Part shown: positions 34,114 through 42,157 of the stretch, one piece after another | Layout: each line of letters starts with the position of its first letter | Numbering within the stretch: the stretch's first letter is position 1 | DNA from: Rhizocola hellebori | Lineage (GTDB): Bacteria > Actinomycetota > Actinomycetes > Mycobacteriales > Micromonosporaceae | Direction of reading: 5' to 3' | Length of the DNA stretch: 64,000 nucleotides | Assembly (NCBI RefSeq): GCF_016862955.1 | Contig: NZ_BONY01000011.1 | Coordinates: 124,001-188,000 of the forward strand | The notes under the pieces: generated by a model | Database searches by the model: none | The model's input: only the letters and a program-made list of their open reading frames with translations | Told to the model about the DNA's origin: nothing | Made by a program: the position numbers and the translations under genes

Positions 34114-34767
34114 ATGACTTTGCAGCTTCGCGATGTTCGCAAGACCTATGGCCGGGGCGTGGTGGCCCTCAACGGGGTCAGTGCCCGCTTCGAAGCGGGC
34201 AGCTTCACCGCCGTGATGGGGCCTTCCGGTTCGGGTAAGTCGACGTTGCTGCACTGCGCGGCCGGCCTGGACCGCGCCGACAGCGGCGAGATCATCCTGG
34301 CCGGGGCCAGCCTGACCGGCCTGGGCGAGACCGCGCTGACCCTGCTGCGCCGCGACCGGGTGGGTTTCGTCTTCCAGGCTTTCAACCTGGTGCCCTCGCT
34401 GACCGCGGCCCAGAATGTGGCGCTGCCCGCACGCCTGGCCGGGCGCAAGCCCTCGCGTAGCGAGCTGGCTGCCGCGCTTGCCGCCGTCGGGCTGCAGGCG
34501 CGCGGCGAGCACTATCCCTCCGAGCTTTCCGGGGGTGAGCAGCAACGCGTCGCGATCGCCCGGGCATTGCTCACCCGCCCGGCGGTGCTGTTCGCCGACG
34601 AGCCGACCGGCGCTCTGGACAGCCAGACCTCCCGAGAGGTGCTGACGTTGCTGCGCAAGCTCGTCGATGACGAAGGGCAGACCCTCATCATAATCACGCA
34701 TGATCCGGTGGCCGCGGGCTACGCCGACCGCAAGGTGCAGATGGCCGACGGGGTGATCGCGTGCTGA
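34114..34767 (+). CDS. ABC transporter ATP-binding protein (MacB/LolD type)
   Basis: A 217-residue ATPase of the MacB/LolD group. Walker A is GPSGSGKST, the Q-loop is in FVFQAFNLVPSLTA, the signature is LSGGEQQRVAIARAL, and Walker B is VLFADEPTGALD with the group-typical EPTGALD; the H-loop His is in IIITHD. It powers a FtsX-type permease encoded directly downstream: the permease GTG (34761) overlaps this gene's stop. Such pairs act as mechanotransmitters or exporters of peptides and drugs. It is divergent from the two-component pair, which probably controls it. Confidence 0.95.
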   Translation: MTLQLRDVRKTYGRGVVALNGVSARFEAGSFTAVMGPSGSGKSTLLHCAAGLDRADSGEIILAGASLTGLGETALTLLRRDRVGFVFQAFNLVPSLTAAQNVALPARLAGRKPSRSELAAALAAVGLQARGEHYPSELSGGEQQRVAIARALLTRPAVLFADEPTGALDSQTSREVLTLLRKLVDDEGQTLIIITHDPVAAGYADRKVQMADGVIAC

Positions 34768-37064
34768 GCCTGGCTTCCCTCAAGGCCCGCTGGGCCAGCC
34801 TTTTCGGCAGCTTCGTGGCGCTCCTGCTGGGGGTGATCATGCTGACCATGACCGGGCTTTTGCTCACCTCCGCCAAACCGCAGATGCCGCAACGGTTTTC
34901 GGCCGCCGCGATCGTCGTGCAGAGCCCCGATCCGCTAGCCCCGGCCGACAGTTTTCTGCCCCGGCGGCCGTGGTCACCGTCGCAAGTGGAGCGTCTGGTG
35001 GCCGAGCTTTCGGCCATTTCTGGTGTGGTCGCGGCCATCCCGGACACGCCGGTCTACGCGCAGCCGCTCGTCGACGGCAAGCCCACAGCGGCGACCGAAG
35101 GCAACTCGTGGCCCGCCGCCGCCCTTGCCGGTCACCCGCTGACCGCCGGGGTCGCGCCAACCCGTGACGATGAGGTCGTCATGCCCGGCCGGGTGCCCGG
35201 TGAGCGCGTCACCATCCTGACCGCCGCCGGCCCGCACGACTACACCGTCACCGGAACCGCTCACGGCATCTATTTTTTCAAGCCTTTCGCCGGGGTACGG
35301 GCCATCGGCCTGCTCACCCACGGCAAGGTCGACCTGGCCCGGGTCGAGCGCGCCGTCAACGGCGAGGGCAAGGTGCTGACCGGTGCTGACCGCGCTGCGC
35401 TGGAGTCGCCGGCCGACGCCCGTACCCGCTGGATCGGCTTGCAGGTGCTCACCGCGATGGCGGCGCTGACCGGGTTCGTCGCCATTTTCCTTGTCGCGTC
35501 GACGTTTTCGTTCAGCGTGCTGCAGCGCACGCGGGAACTGGGCCTGCTGCGCGTCATCGGCGCCACCCCGGGCCGGCTGCGGCGCATGATGTTCGGCGAG
35601 GCCACGCTGATCGGCCTGCTCGCCGGGGCGCTCGGGGTGGCCCTCGGGGCGCTCGCAGCTCCCCTGCTCGGCTCGCTTCTGGTCCACGCGGGCTTCGAGC
35701 CACCGTCGTTCACGGTCCGCTTCACCTTCTGGCCCATGGCTTGCGCCTTCCTCGCCGGATTAATGGTCGCGCTCACCGGCGTCGTCCTCGCCTCGCGCCG
35801 CGCGGCCTCGGTCGCGCCGCTGGCCGCCTTGCGCGCCGCCGATGCGCAACGCCGTCCCATGACCCGAAGCCGCTGGGTCTTCGGCCTCCTGGCGATCGCC
35901 TTTAGCGCGCTGCTGGGCCTGGCCACCGCGACCGCGGATGCGCTGTCCATTCCCACCCTCGCCGGTGGCACAGTGATGGCTCTCATCGCCGGGATCGCCC
36001 TGCTCTCCCCCGCCCTGGTTCCTCCGCTCGCCCGAATCCTGCTGTCCCCCTTCGCTTCCGGGCCGCTGGGCCTGCTCGTGCGGCAAAGCGCCTTCACCGC
36101 CGCGCGCCGCACCTCGGCCACCGCCGCCCCGGTCATGCTCGCCGTCGCCTTCACTGTTCTCGTGACCGGCATGGTGCAGACCGGCGCCGAGGCCTATGCC
36201 ACCCGCCGCGAGGCCCAGATCCCAGGCACCGCGGCGCTGATTCCCGACGGCACCCCGGGCTTGACCAATGCTGCCGTTTCCGCCGGGGCGACCTCTGTCC
36301 TGCCCACCACCGTCTGGCACGGCGACATTCCCCTGACGGCGCTCGGCCTTTCCGCTCAGCGCGCGCCCGACCGCATGGTCGTTCGCGGGTCGCTGGCCCA
36401 GCAGCGCGGCTGGACCGTCGGCTCCGTGGTGCCGTTGACTGTCGCGAGTGGACATATGGTGCGGCTGACCGTCGGCGAGATCGCCGACGCCGCGCCCGCC
36501 GACATCCTGGTTTCCCGTGACAGCGCACGATCGTTCGACCCAGACGCGCTCACCTCGGTGGTCTATCTGCACGCCGAGGAGGTCATTTCGCCGACACCGG
36601 GCGCAAAGATGGTCAGCGCCGCCGAATACGCCGCCCTCGCCGACGCGCAGGAGGATCGTCTGGTCTGGATGTTCACGCTCGTCCTGGTCGGCATGGCCGG
36701 CGGCTTCACCATCATCGCGGTCGCCAACACGTTGCTCATGGCGGCAGTGGCCCGCCGCCGCGAGCTGACAGCCTTGAGCCGCCTAGGCGCGACCGCCCGC
36801 CAGCTGATCCAGCTCGTCTGCCTGGAGACCACCTTCGTGGTCGCGCTCGGCGCGCTGCTCGGCATCGCCACCGCACTGCCCGGCCTACTCGCCATCCGAG
36901 CCGGGTTGTCGCAGCAGATCGGTCACCCCGTCACGCTGATCGTCTCCTGGCCCGCCCTGGCCGCCGTGGTAAGCGCCTGCCTCGTCAGCGCCCTACCAGC
37001 CAGCCTGCTGCCCTCAGCGAGCGCCAGCCGCGCCCGGCATCGCGGCGGCCGGCAAAGTCGGTGA
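34761..37064 (+). CDS. FtsX-family ABC transporter permease
   Basis: A 767-residue permease. An N-terminal helix (13-33) is followed by an extracytoplasmic region of about 200 residues and an FtsX block (about 225-345: ELGLLRVIGATPGRLRRMM). Further helices lie at about 370-440, then a second outside region and a closing FtsX block (about 630-760: RRRELTALSRLGATARQLIQ). The two-block layout is that of full-length permeases working as dimers or alone with one ATPase. The start GTG overlaps the ATPase stop codon. The substrate is unknown; the neighbouring two-component system suggests antibiotic or envelope stress. Confidence 0.92.
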   Translation: MLSLASLKARWASLFGSFVALLLGVIMLTMTGLLLTSAKPQMPQRFSAAAIVVQSPDPLAPADSFLPRRPWSPSQVERLVAELSAISGVVAAIPDTPVYAQPLVDGKPTAATEGNSWPAAALAGHPLTAGVAPTRDDEVVMPGRVPGERVTILTAAGPHDYTVTGTAHGIYFFKPFAGVRAIGLLTHGKVDLARVERAVNGEGKVLTGADRAALESPADARTRWIGLQVLTAMAALTGFVAIFLVASTFSFSVLQRTRELGLLRVIGATPGRLRRMMFGEATLIGLLAGALGVALGALAAPLLGSLLVHAGFEPPSFTVRFTFWPMACAFLAGLMVALTGVVLASRRAASVAPLAALRAADAQRRPMTRSRWVFGLLAIAFSALLGLATATADALSIPTLAGGTVMALIAGIALLSPALVPPLARILLSPFASGPLGLLVRQSAFTAARRTSATAAPVMLAVAFTVLVTGMVQTGAEAYATRREAQIPGTAALIPDGTPGLTNAAVSAGATSVLPTTVWHGDIPLTALGLSAQRAPDRMVVRGSLAQQRGWTVGSVVPLTVASGHMVRLTVGEIADAAPADILVSRDSARSFDPDALTSVVYLHAEEVISPTPGAKMVSAAEYAALADAQEDRLVWMFTLVLVGMAGGFTIIAVANTLLMAAVARRRELTALSRLGATARQLIQLVCLETTFVVALGALLGIATALPGLLAIRAGLSQQIGHPVTLIVSWPALAAVVSACLVSALPASLLPSASASRARHRGGRQSR

Positions 37065-37088
37065 CGGCCGACCCGCCCGGCTTCACCG

Positions 37089-37385
37089 TTACACGGGTTT
37101 GGCGACGCCGAGGGCGGTGTCGAAGCGGCTGGCGAGGGCGAGGAACTCGCTGCCCCAGCCGCTGGAGAGCGACACCTCCTGGATGGGCCCGGTGGGGGCG
37201 AAGAGGACCGTCAGCATGAACGGCACTTCGCCGTCGCGGCGAACCTTGGCGGCCAGCTCGTCGAGCTCGCTCAGCGCCGCCTCGGTGTCCCTGAACGAGG
37301 CCCAGGTGAAGTCGTTGTCCGGCTGGGCAAGCAGCACCCGCGCCTCATCGATGACGGCCAGCAGTTCACAGACATCAATCCCCAC
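37089..37385 (-). CDS. Small protein of unknown function
   Basis: A 98-residue protein that I do not recognise. The GTG at 37385 gives a sensible helical start (GIDVCELLAVIDEARVLLAQ); a longer reading from 37418 adds CSRCENRF and cannot be excluded. The rest is a mixed helix/strand protein (FTWASFRDTEAALSELDELA, FMLTVLFAPTGPIQEVSLSS). The size and acidic helices resemble small immunity or regulatory proteins, but no family can be named. It ends 25 bases from the convergent ABC permease and lies 113 bases after the MOSC gene on the same strand. Confidence 0.55.
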   Translation of the reverse strand: MGIDVCELLAVIDEARVLLAQPDNDFTWASFRDTEAALSELDELAAKVRRDGEVPFMLTVLFAPTGPIQEVSLSSGWGSEFLALASRFDTALGVAKPV

Positions 37386-37498
37386 GAAACGATTCTCGCA
37401 TCGCGAGCACACGAGCAAACCGGCTGATGATCTAGGGAGGGGCGGTCTTCAGCGGCGCAGCCGCGGGTAGGGACTTCGAGTTGTCCAATCGGGACCAG

Positions 37499-37984
37499 CT
37501 AGCCGGCGACCCACGCCTCGACCGGGCCTACCCGCAGGACGCCGTCGGTGAGCGGAATGCAGCGGACACCGCCCTTGCCGCGCAAGGCGCGCCACGCCCC
37601 CGGGGCGATGGTCACGTCCATCCAAGCGCACGGGTGCGCGGGCCGCGCCACCTGCAGCCGCACCGGGCCCTCGCCCGAGTCGAGCACCAGCACCGAGCCC
37701 ACGAGGTCGTCCACGGCCAACCCGGCGACCAGGATGTTGCGCCGCACCTGGGTCAGGTCGGCGCCCGCGGGCAGTGACTCCTGGGCGATGATGGTCACGC
37801 CCGACTCGCTGTGGGCCTGCTTGCCGAAGTAGCGGTCGCCGACGATGCCCATGCCCTCCCGGATGTGGATCTCGTCAACAAGCTCCTGGGGAGGCGCGGG
37901 CGCAGGGCCGTCAGCGGGCCGCCCGCCGAACCGGTGCACCGGCGACGCGAGAAGCTGCACGATTTGTGCCACGCCTACCAGCAT
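37499..37984 (-). CDS. MOSC-domain protein
   Basis: A 161-residue MOSC protein, the C-terminal fold of molybdenum-cofactor sulfurases and YiiM-like proteins. Family marks are the start VQLLASPVHRFGGRP, GIVGDRYFGK, LTQVRRNILVAG and HPCAWMDVT with the conserved Cys. Stand-alone MOSC proteins carry sulfur or bind molybdenum cofactor and can reduce N-hydroxylated compounds with partners; no partner is seen here. The start may instead be the GTG at 37972, since relatives begin close to that point. It is divergent from the diguanylate cyclase, 39 bases apart. Confidence 0.82.
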   Translation of the reverse strand: MLVGVAQIVQLLASPVHRFGGRPADGPAPAPPQELVDEIHIREGMGIVGDRYFGKQAHSESGVTIIAQESLPAGADLTQVRRNILVAGLAVDDLVGSVLVLDSGEGPVRLQVARPAHPCAWMDVTIAPGAWRALRGKGGVRCIPLTDGVLRVGPVEAWVAG

Positions 37985-38005
37985 ACGGACCGGCTCGGCC
38001 GAGGA

Positions 38006-38013
38006 TCTATAGG
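38006..38013. promoter_or_regulatory. Symmetric CTATAG between divergent MOSC and cyclase genes
   Basis: TATAGG on the plus strand (38008-38013) and TATAGA on the minus strand (38011-38006) overlap in the 39-base gap. They may form a bidirectional -10 element. The plus-strand box lies 10 bases before the cyclase ATG. Confidence 0.35.
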
Positions 38014-38023
38014 CTTGAGGGCG

Positions 38024-39457
38024 ATGGCTCAGCGTGAACCCAGCAACTCGTACGCCGTCCCGGCCACGATCGTCACGGCCTACGCAGTGCTCTCCGCGGC
38101 CGCCGCCCTGATCTATCTGGTGGTGTCGCCCGCCTGGCGCGGGGTCATCTTCATGGCCGCGGCGTGGGCGGCGTTCCTGTGGGCCATCGCGGCTGTGCGC
38201 AGGGTTCCGTTGCCGCAGGGCCTGCCGTTCGTGTTGCTGGCGGCCGCGCTGTTGCTCGGCAATGCGGCCTGGCTGATCCGCGTCCTCGGGGTTCAGCCGG
38301 AACCGGTGAGCCCGCCGCTGGCGCTCACGGCCGCTGCGGGCAACGCGCTGTTGCTCGCGGCGGCGATGATCGTCGTGTTCCGCCGCGGAAGTCACGATCT
38401 TGGGGGCTTGCTGGAGGTCGTGATCTTCTCCGTGGGCGTCGGGGGCCTGCTGTGCTTGACGGTGATTCTGCCCGCCCAGCGCGACAACCCCACCTCGCCG
38501 GCCTCGCGAATGTTCGTCGCCGTCAACATAGTCCTGCTGTTCGGGGTCGTCGGCGCGCTCATGCGGCTGTGGACCACCGCCGGGGCCTACCAGCGAGCCC
38601 TGGGAATTCTGTTGGTAGCAGTGGGATTCGCCCTGGCCGGCAACTGCGTGCTGGCCATTTCCGGCCCGCAGGCGCTTTTCGGGGCCTACTGGTGCTTCAT
38701 CGGCGCCTACACCGCCATCGGGCTGTTCTGTGCCGGCTCGTCGGTGGGAGAGATCATCACCCCCGGCCTCGAACCGGACGACCACCTGAGCCTGCCACGG
38801 CTGGTGTTGCTCGGGCTCGCGCTGGCCGCGATGCCCGTCGCCGCCGCCGTCCCCGCGGTGAGCCGGCATCCCGCGAGCACCGTTCTGGTCGCCATCTGCG
38901 GCTGCCTCATCGCGGCCCTGGTGATGCTGCGCATCGGCCTGCTGGCCCAACAGCGACGCCGGGCCATGGTTCAGCTGCGGCATCTGGCCGACCACGATCC
39001 GCTCACCGGAGCGCTCAACCGCCGCGCCTTCGCGCAACGCCTCTCCGCCACCGTGTCCAGCGGCCCCTGCGTTCTCGCGTTCTGTGACATCGACCGGTTC
39101 AAGGACTTCAACGACCGCCACGGCCACGCCGCCGGTGACGAGGTGCTGGTGCGGATCACCGAACGCATCATGTCTCGCCTAAGCGGTGGCGACTTTGTCG
39201 GTCGCATCGGAGGCGACGAGTTCGTGGTGTGCGCGGTGCTGCCACCCGAGGCGGCGCCGGCGCTGCAGGCACGGCTCGAGGAGGTGCTGGCGGAACCGAT
39301 GACGGTCGCCGGTCACGACATCGAGGTCACGGTGAGCGTCGGCGTGGCCAGCAGCCACGGCGCCGCCTCTGCCGCCGAGCTGCTCAACCTGGCCGACAAA
39401 CGCATGTACGCCAACAAGAATCACCGTCCCGGCGACCCCGGGCCACGACCTTCGTGA
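38024..39457 (+). CDS. Membrane-bound diguanylate cyclase (GGDEF)
   Basis: A 477-residue protein. Residues 12-310 hold about eight hydrophobic helices forming a sensor-like membrane domain. Residues 325-470 are a GGDEF domain (LADHDPLTGALNRRAF, FCDIDRFKDFNDRHGHAAGD, RIGGDEFVV), with the intact GGDEF active site that makes cyclic di-GMP from two GTP. The RxxD product-inhibition site that normally lies 5 residues before GGDEF reads SGGD, so feedback by the allosteric site is probably lost. No EAL domain is present. The ATG at 38024 has a GAGGG element just upstream. In actinomycetes cyclic di-GMP controls development. Confidence 0.92.
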   Translation: MAQREPSNSYAVPATIVTAYAVLSAAAALIYLVVSPAWRGVIFMAAAWAAFLWAIAAVRRVPLPQGLPFVLLAAALLLGNAAWLIRVLGVQPEPVSPPLALTAAAGNALLLAAAMIVVFRRGSHDLGGLLEVVIFSVGVGGLLCLTVILPAQRDNPTSPASRMFVAVNIVLLFGVVGALMRLWTTAGAYQRALGILLVAVGFALAGNCVLAISGPQALFGAYWCFIGAYTAIGLFCAGSSVGEIITPGLEPDDHLSLPRLVLLGLALAAMPVAAAVPAVSRHPASTVLVAICGCLIAALVMLRIGLLAQQRRRAMVQLRHLADHDPLTGALNRRAFAQRLSATVSSGPCVLAFCDIDRFKDFNDRHGHAAGDEVLVRITERIMSRLSGGDFVGRIGGDEFVVCAVLPPEAAPALQARLEEVLAEPMTVAGHDIEVTVSVGVASSHGAASAAELLNLADKRMYANKNHRPGDPGPRPS

Positions 39458-39510
39458 CCGGCACCGCACGGGTGGTATGACCGCGCTGGGAGTATCGCCC
39501 CGCGCTTCGC

Positions 39511-39554
39511 AACGGCTAGAAACAACCGGACCCCCACCTATAGTTTCAGCCGTT
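39511..39554. promoter_or_regulatory. Inverted repeat around the -10 box of the HNH nuclease gene
   Basis: AACGGCTAGAAAC (39511-39523) and GTTTCAGCCGTT (39543-39554) pair over 12 positions with one extra A. A TATAGT -10-like box (39539-39544) touches the right arm. The ATG lies 13 bases further on, after AAGGAG. A repressor site is likely. Confidence 0.45.
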
Positions 39555-39567
39555 CAAGGAGCCCCCG

Positions 39568-40626
39568 ATGCCAAGACTCCATCGTGCCGCCTGGTCCTGC
39601 CTAGGCGTCGCCCTCGTGCTAGCCGTGGCAGGTACCAGTCTGGTGCTGGCTAGACCTGCGATGGCGGCCACCGTGTCCAAGCCGTTGCGCACCATGATTG
39701 CCGATCTGCCGGTGGCCTCGGAGGTGCGCACAGGCTACAACCGGGATCTGTTTCCCCATTGGATAGACGCCGACGGGGACGGCTGTAACACCCGCTACGA
39801 GGTGCTGATCGCCGAATCGACCACCACGCCGACCATCGGCTCGGGTTGCTCGCTGTCGGGCGGGCGCTGGTTCTCCTATTACGACGGTGCCACCTGGACG
39901 GCTCCCGCTGATGTCGACATAGATCACTTCGTGCCACTGGCCGAGGCGTGGGACTCGGGCGCACGCAACTGGACCACCGCACAGCGCCAGTCCTACGCCA
40001 ACGACCTGGGTGACAGCCGGTCTCTGGCCGCGGTGACCGACAACGTCAACCAGTCCAAGGGCGACCAGGATCCGGCCGAGTGGATGCCGTCGGTGTCCAG
40101 CGTGCACTGCCGCTACCTGGGTGAGTGGGCGGCGGTCAAGACCCGCTGGGGGCTGACCGTGGACTCGGCGGAGAAGAGCTCGCTGACGTCGCGGGCCGCC
40201 TCGTGCAGCAACGTCACCATCACGGTGCAGACCGTCCTCGGCGGTGGTGGCGGCGGCGGCACGACACCACCGCCCAGCGGGTGCGGTGGCACCAACGGCA
40301 CCAACGTCACCGTCCCGGACACCGGCGCCGTGGTGTCCAGCACAATCACCGTCTCGGGATGTTCGCGCCCGGCGTCGGCAAGCTCGACGGTGGAAGTCCA
40401 CATTGTCCACACCTACCGCGGCGACCTTGTCGTGACGCTGGTGGCCCCGGACGGATCCGCCTACACGCTCAAGGCTTCCAGCTCCTCCGACAGCGCGGCC
40501 AACGTCAATGCCACCTACTCGGTGAACCTGTCCACCGAGACCGCGGGCGGCGGTTGGCAGCTACGAGTACAGGACGTCTTTTCCGGCGACACCGGCTACC
40601 TCGACACCTGGACCCTTGCTGTGTAG
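39568..40626 (+). CDS. Secreted HNH-family nuclease with C-terminal P-domain-like module
   Basis: A 352-residue exported protein. Residues 1-33 are a signal peptide (LVLARPAMAA). Residues 40-220 match the secreted HNH endonuclease family of actinomycetes: the DHFVPLAEAWDSG motif gives the catalytic His and a metal ligand, and NVNQSKGDQDPAEWMP provides the late Asn region. After a Gly/Thr/Pro linker (about 225-242), residues 250-352 resemble a proprotein-convertase P (Homo B) domain (VEVHIVHTYRGDLVVTLVAP, GGGWQLRVQDVFSGDTGYLD). It probably degrades DNA outside the cell for nutrient use or defence. The 3' end overlaps the convergent LysR gene by 66 bases. Confidence 0.88.
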   Translation: MPRLHRAAWSCLGVALVLAVAGTSLVLARPAMAATVSKPLRTMIADLPVASEVRTGYNRDLFPHWIDADGDGCNTRYEVLIAESTTTPTIGSGCSLSGGRWFSYYDGATWTAPADVDIDHFVPLAEAWDSGARNWTTAQRQSYANDLGDSRSLAAVTDNVNQSKGDQDPAEWMPSVSSVHCRYLGEWAAVKTRWGLTVDSAEKSSLTSRAASCSNVTITVQTVLGGGGGGGTTPPPSGCGGTNGTNVTVPDTGAVVSSTITVSGCSRPASASSTVEVHIVHTYRGDLVVTLVAPDGSAYTLKASSSSDSAANVNATYSVNLSTETAGGGWQLRVQDVFSGDTGYLDTWTLAV

Positions 40627-41586
40627 CCCCGGCTGCGCACCCAGCCGAGGATGACCGCGCAACCAGCTCTCGTATCGGGGCCGCCGGGCCACCGTCTCCT
40701 GGTAGGCCCCGATCGAGTGCTCGACCACCTCGCCCGCCGCCTGCGCCGCGGCGCTGTCGGGATGCCAACCCAGCAGATGCCGCCAGCGCAGCGGCGTGCC
40801 CGCGATGGGCATCATGACGATGCCGGGCAGGTGCCGGAAGGTGCCCTGGGCCAGCACCACGGCCGCGCCGCTCTGCAAAAGGTCGATGCAGCCGCCCACA
40901 TCGGTTTCGAACACGTGACGCGGCGTGAAACCCGCGCGGGCGCAGGCGGCGGCGAAGCAGTCGCTGAAGCAGCCGTCACCGGGCGCGTTGGCCCACTGTT
41001 CGGTCGCGAGCAGGGCCAGCTCGACCTCGTCGGAGGCCGCGACCGGGTGCTGATCGGACATCAGCACCCCCACCGCGTCGACGCAGACGGCATGCCAGAC
41101 CAGGCCGCCCTCCAGCGGCGGCGGTGAGTCGCCACAGACCCCGACGAGCGCGTAGTCGAGCCGCCCGTCGAACACCATGTCGGCCAGCTCCTCCGCCGAC
41201 CAGCTGGTGAAGGTCGAGACATGGGCATCCGGGTGCGCGTCGCTGAGCCGCTGCACCAGACCGCCGGTGATCGGGCCGTTGGTGGCTCCTATGCGGTACC
41301 GGGTCATGCCTTCGCCAAGGCTGGCAAGGCGAGCGGCTTCCTCCCGCAGCCCCTTGACCGCCGGGATGAGCAGCCGGGCGCGGGCCAGCACCAGCTCGCC
41401 CAGCGGCGTGGGCCGCGTGCCACGGCGGTCGCGTTCGAAAAGCGGCCCGCCGAAAGCCCGCTCGATGCGTTGCAGCTGAGCGGTGAGCGCCGGCTGGGCC
41501 AGGCCGAGCACAGCGGACGCCTTGGTGAGGCTACCCGCCTCGGCGATGACGCAGACCACACGAAGGTGACGCAGCTCGATATCCAT
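40561..41586 (-). CDS. LysR-family transcriptional regulator
   Basis: A 341-residue regulator. Residues 1-60 hold the LysR helix-turn-helix (LRHLRVVCVIAEAGSLTKAS, LAQPALTAQLQRIERAFGGP). Residues 90-295 are a periplasmic-binding-like effector domain (YRIGATNGPITGGLVQRL, DYALVGVCGD). The last 45 residues are an unusual tail that overlaps the 3' end of the HNH nuclease gene by 66 bases. LysR proteins normally control a divergent gene; here that is the SRPBCC-like gene 85 bases away. The ligand is unknown. Confidence 0.9.
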   Translation of the reverse strand: MDIELRHLRVVCVIAEAGSLTKASAVLGLAQPALTAQLQRIERAFGGPLFERDRRGTRPTPLGELVLARARLLIPAVKGLREEAARLASLGEGMTRYRIGATNGPITGGLVQRLSDAHPDAHVSTFTSWSAEELADMVFDGRLDYALVGVCGDSPPPLEGGLVWHAVCVDAVGVLMSDQHPVAASDEVELALLATEQWANAPGDGCFSDCFAAACARAGFTPRHVFETDVGGCIDLLQSGAAVVLAQGTFRHLPGIVMMPIAGTPLRWRHLLGWHPDSAAAQAAGEVVEHSIGAYQETVARRPRYESWLRGHPRLGAQPGLHSKGPGVEVAGVAGKDVLYS

Positions 41587-41671
41587 GAAGTGACGCTAGG
41601 GCCAACGCCCGAAGGTCGCCAGAGCCAGCCCGGGAAACGCGGCGCGGGCGAACCCTTCGTACTCTTTGGAC

Positions 41672-42106
41672 ATGGAAAACGACCTGCCCTTCGTCGACGA
41701 GCATCGGCTGCTCGTGCCGGCCCCGGCCCCGGTGGTGTGGCGGCATCTCACCGCGCAGATTCCCCGCTTCGCCAGCTCCGGCTCCTTCGCGAGGCTGCTG
41801 GGGGCTCAACCGCAGGCGGTGTGGGGAACGCCGCCGGAGCAGGGCGCGACGCTGCCCGGGTTCAAGGTGGCACAGGTCGTTCCCGGGCACCGGCTGGTGC
41901 TCACCGGCCGGCATCGGTTCTCGCGTTACGCCCTCATCCTCACGCTGACCGAGCAACCCGACGGCACGATGCTGCTTGCCCGTACCCAAGCAGAATTCCC
42001 CGGATTCAGCGGCGGTGTCTACCGGCAATTGGTCATCGGTTCGGGCATCCACGCTAGTGTCGTTGCCCGTCTGCTGCGCAGGATCAGCCAGGCCGCGCAG
42101 GGCTAG
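41672..42106 (+). CDS. SRPBCC-like small protein
   Basis: A 144-residue protein with the helix-grip-like pattern of the SRPBCC/Bet v1 superfamily (HRLLVPAPAPVVWRHL at the start, HRLVLTGRHRFSRYALILTL in the sheet, a long C-terminal helix HASVVARLLRRISQ). These proteins bind hydrophobic small molecules; the ligand is unknown. The ATG at 41672 is used; an in-frame TTG two codons earlier is possible. It is divergent from the LysR regulator, which probably controls it, and is followed by a hairpin. Confidence 0.65.
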   Translation: MENDLPFVDEHRLLVPAPAPVVWRHLTAQIPRFASSGSFARLLGAQPQAVWGTPPEQGATLPGFKVAQVVPGHRLVLTGRHRFSRYALILTLTEQPDGTMLLARTQAEFPGFSGGVYRQLVIGSGIHASVVARLLRRISQAAQG

Positions 42107-42135
42107 GACGGCCCGGCCCGGCGACCGGACCGTCC
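42106..42135. terminator. Hairpin between convergent genes
   Basis: GGACGGCCCGG (42106-42116) and CCGGACCGTCC (42125-42135) pair over 11 bases with one G-T pair. It sits between the SRPBCC-like gene and the convergent kinase gene and may stop transcription in both directions. There is no clear T-run. Confidence 0.5.
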
Positions 42136-42157
42136 TGTGTGGACAACACCACGCGGG

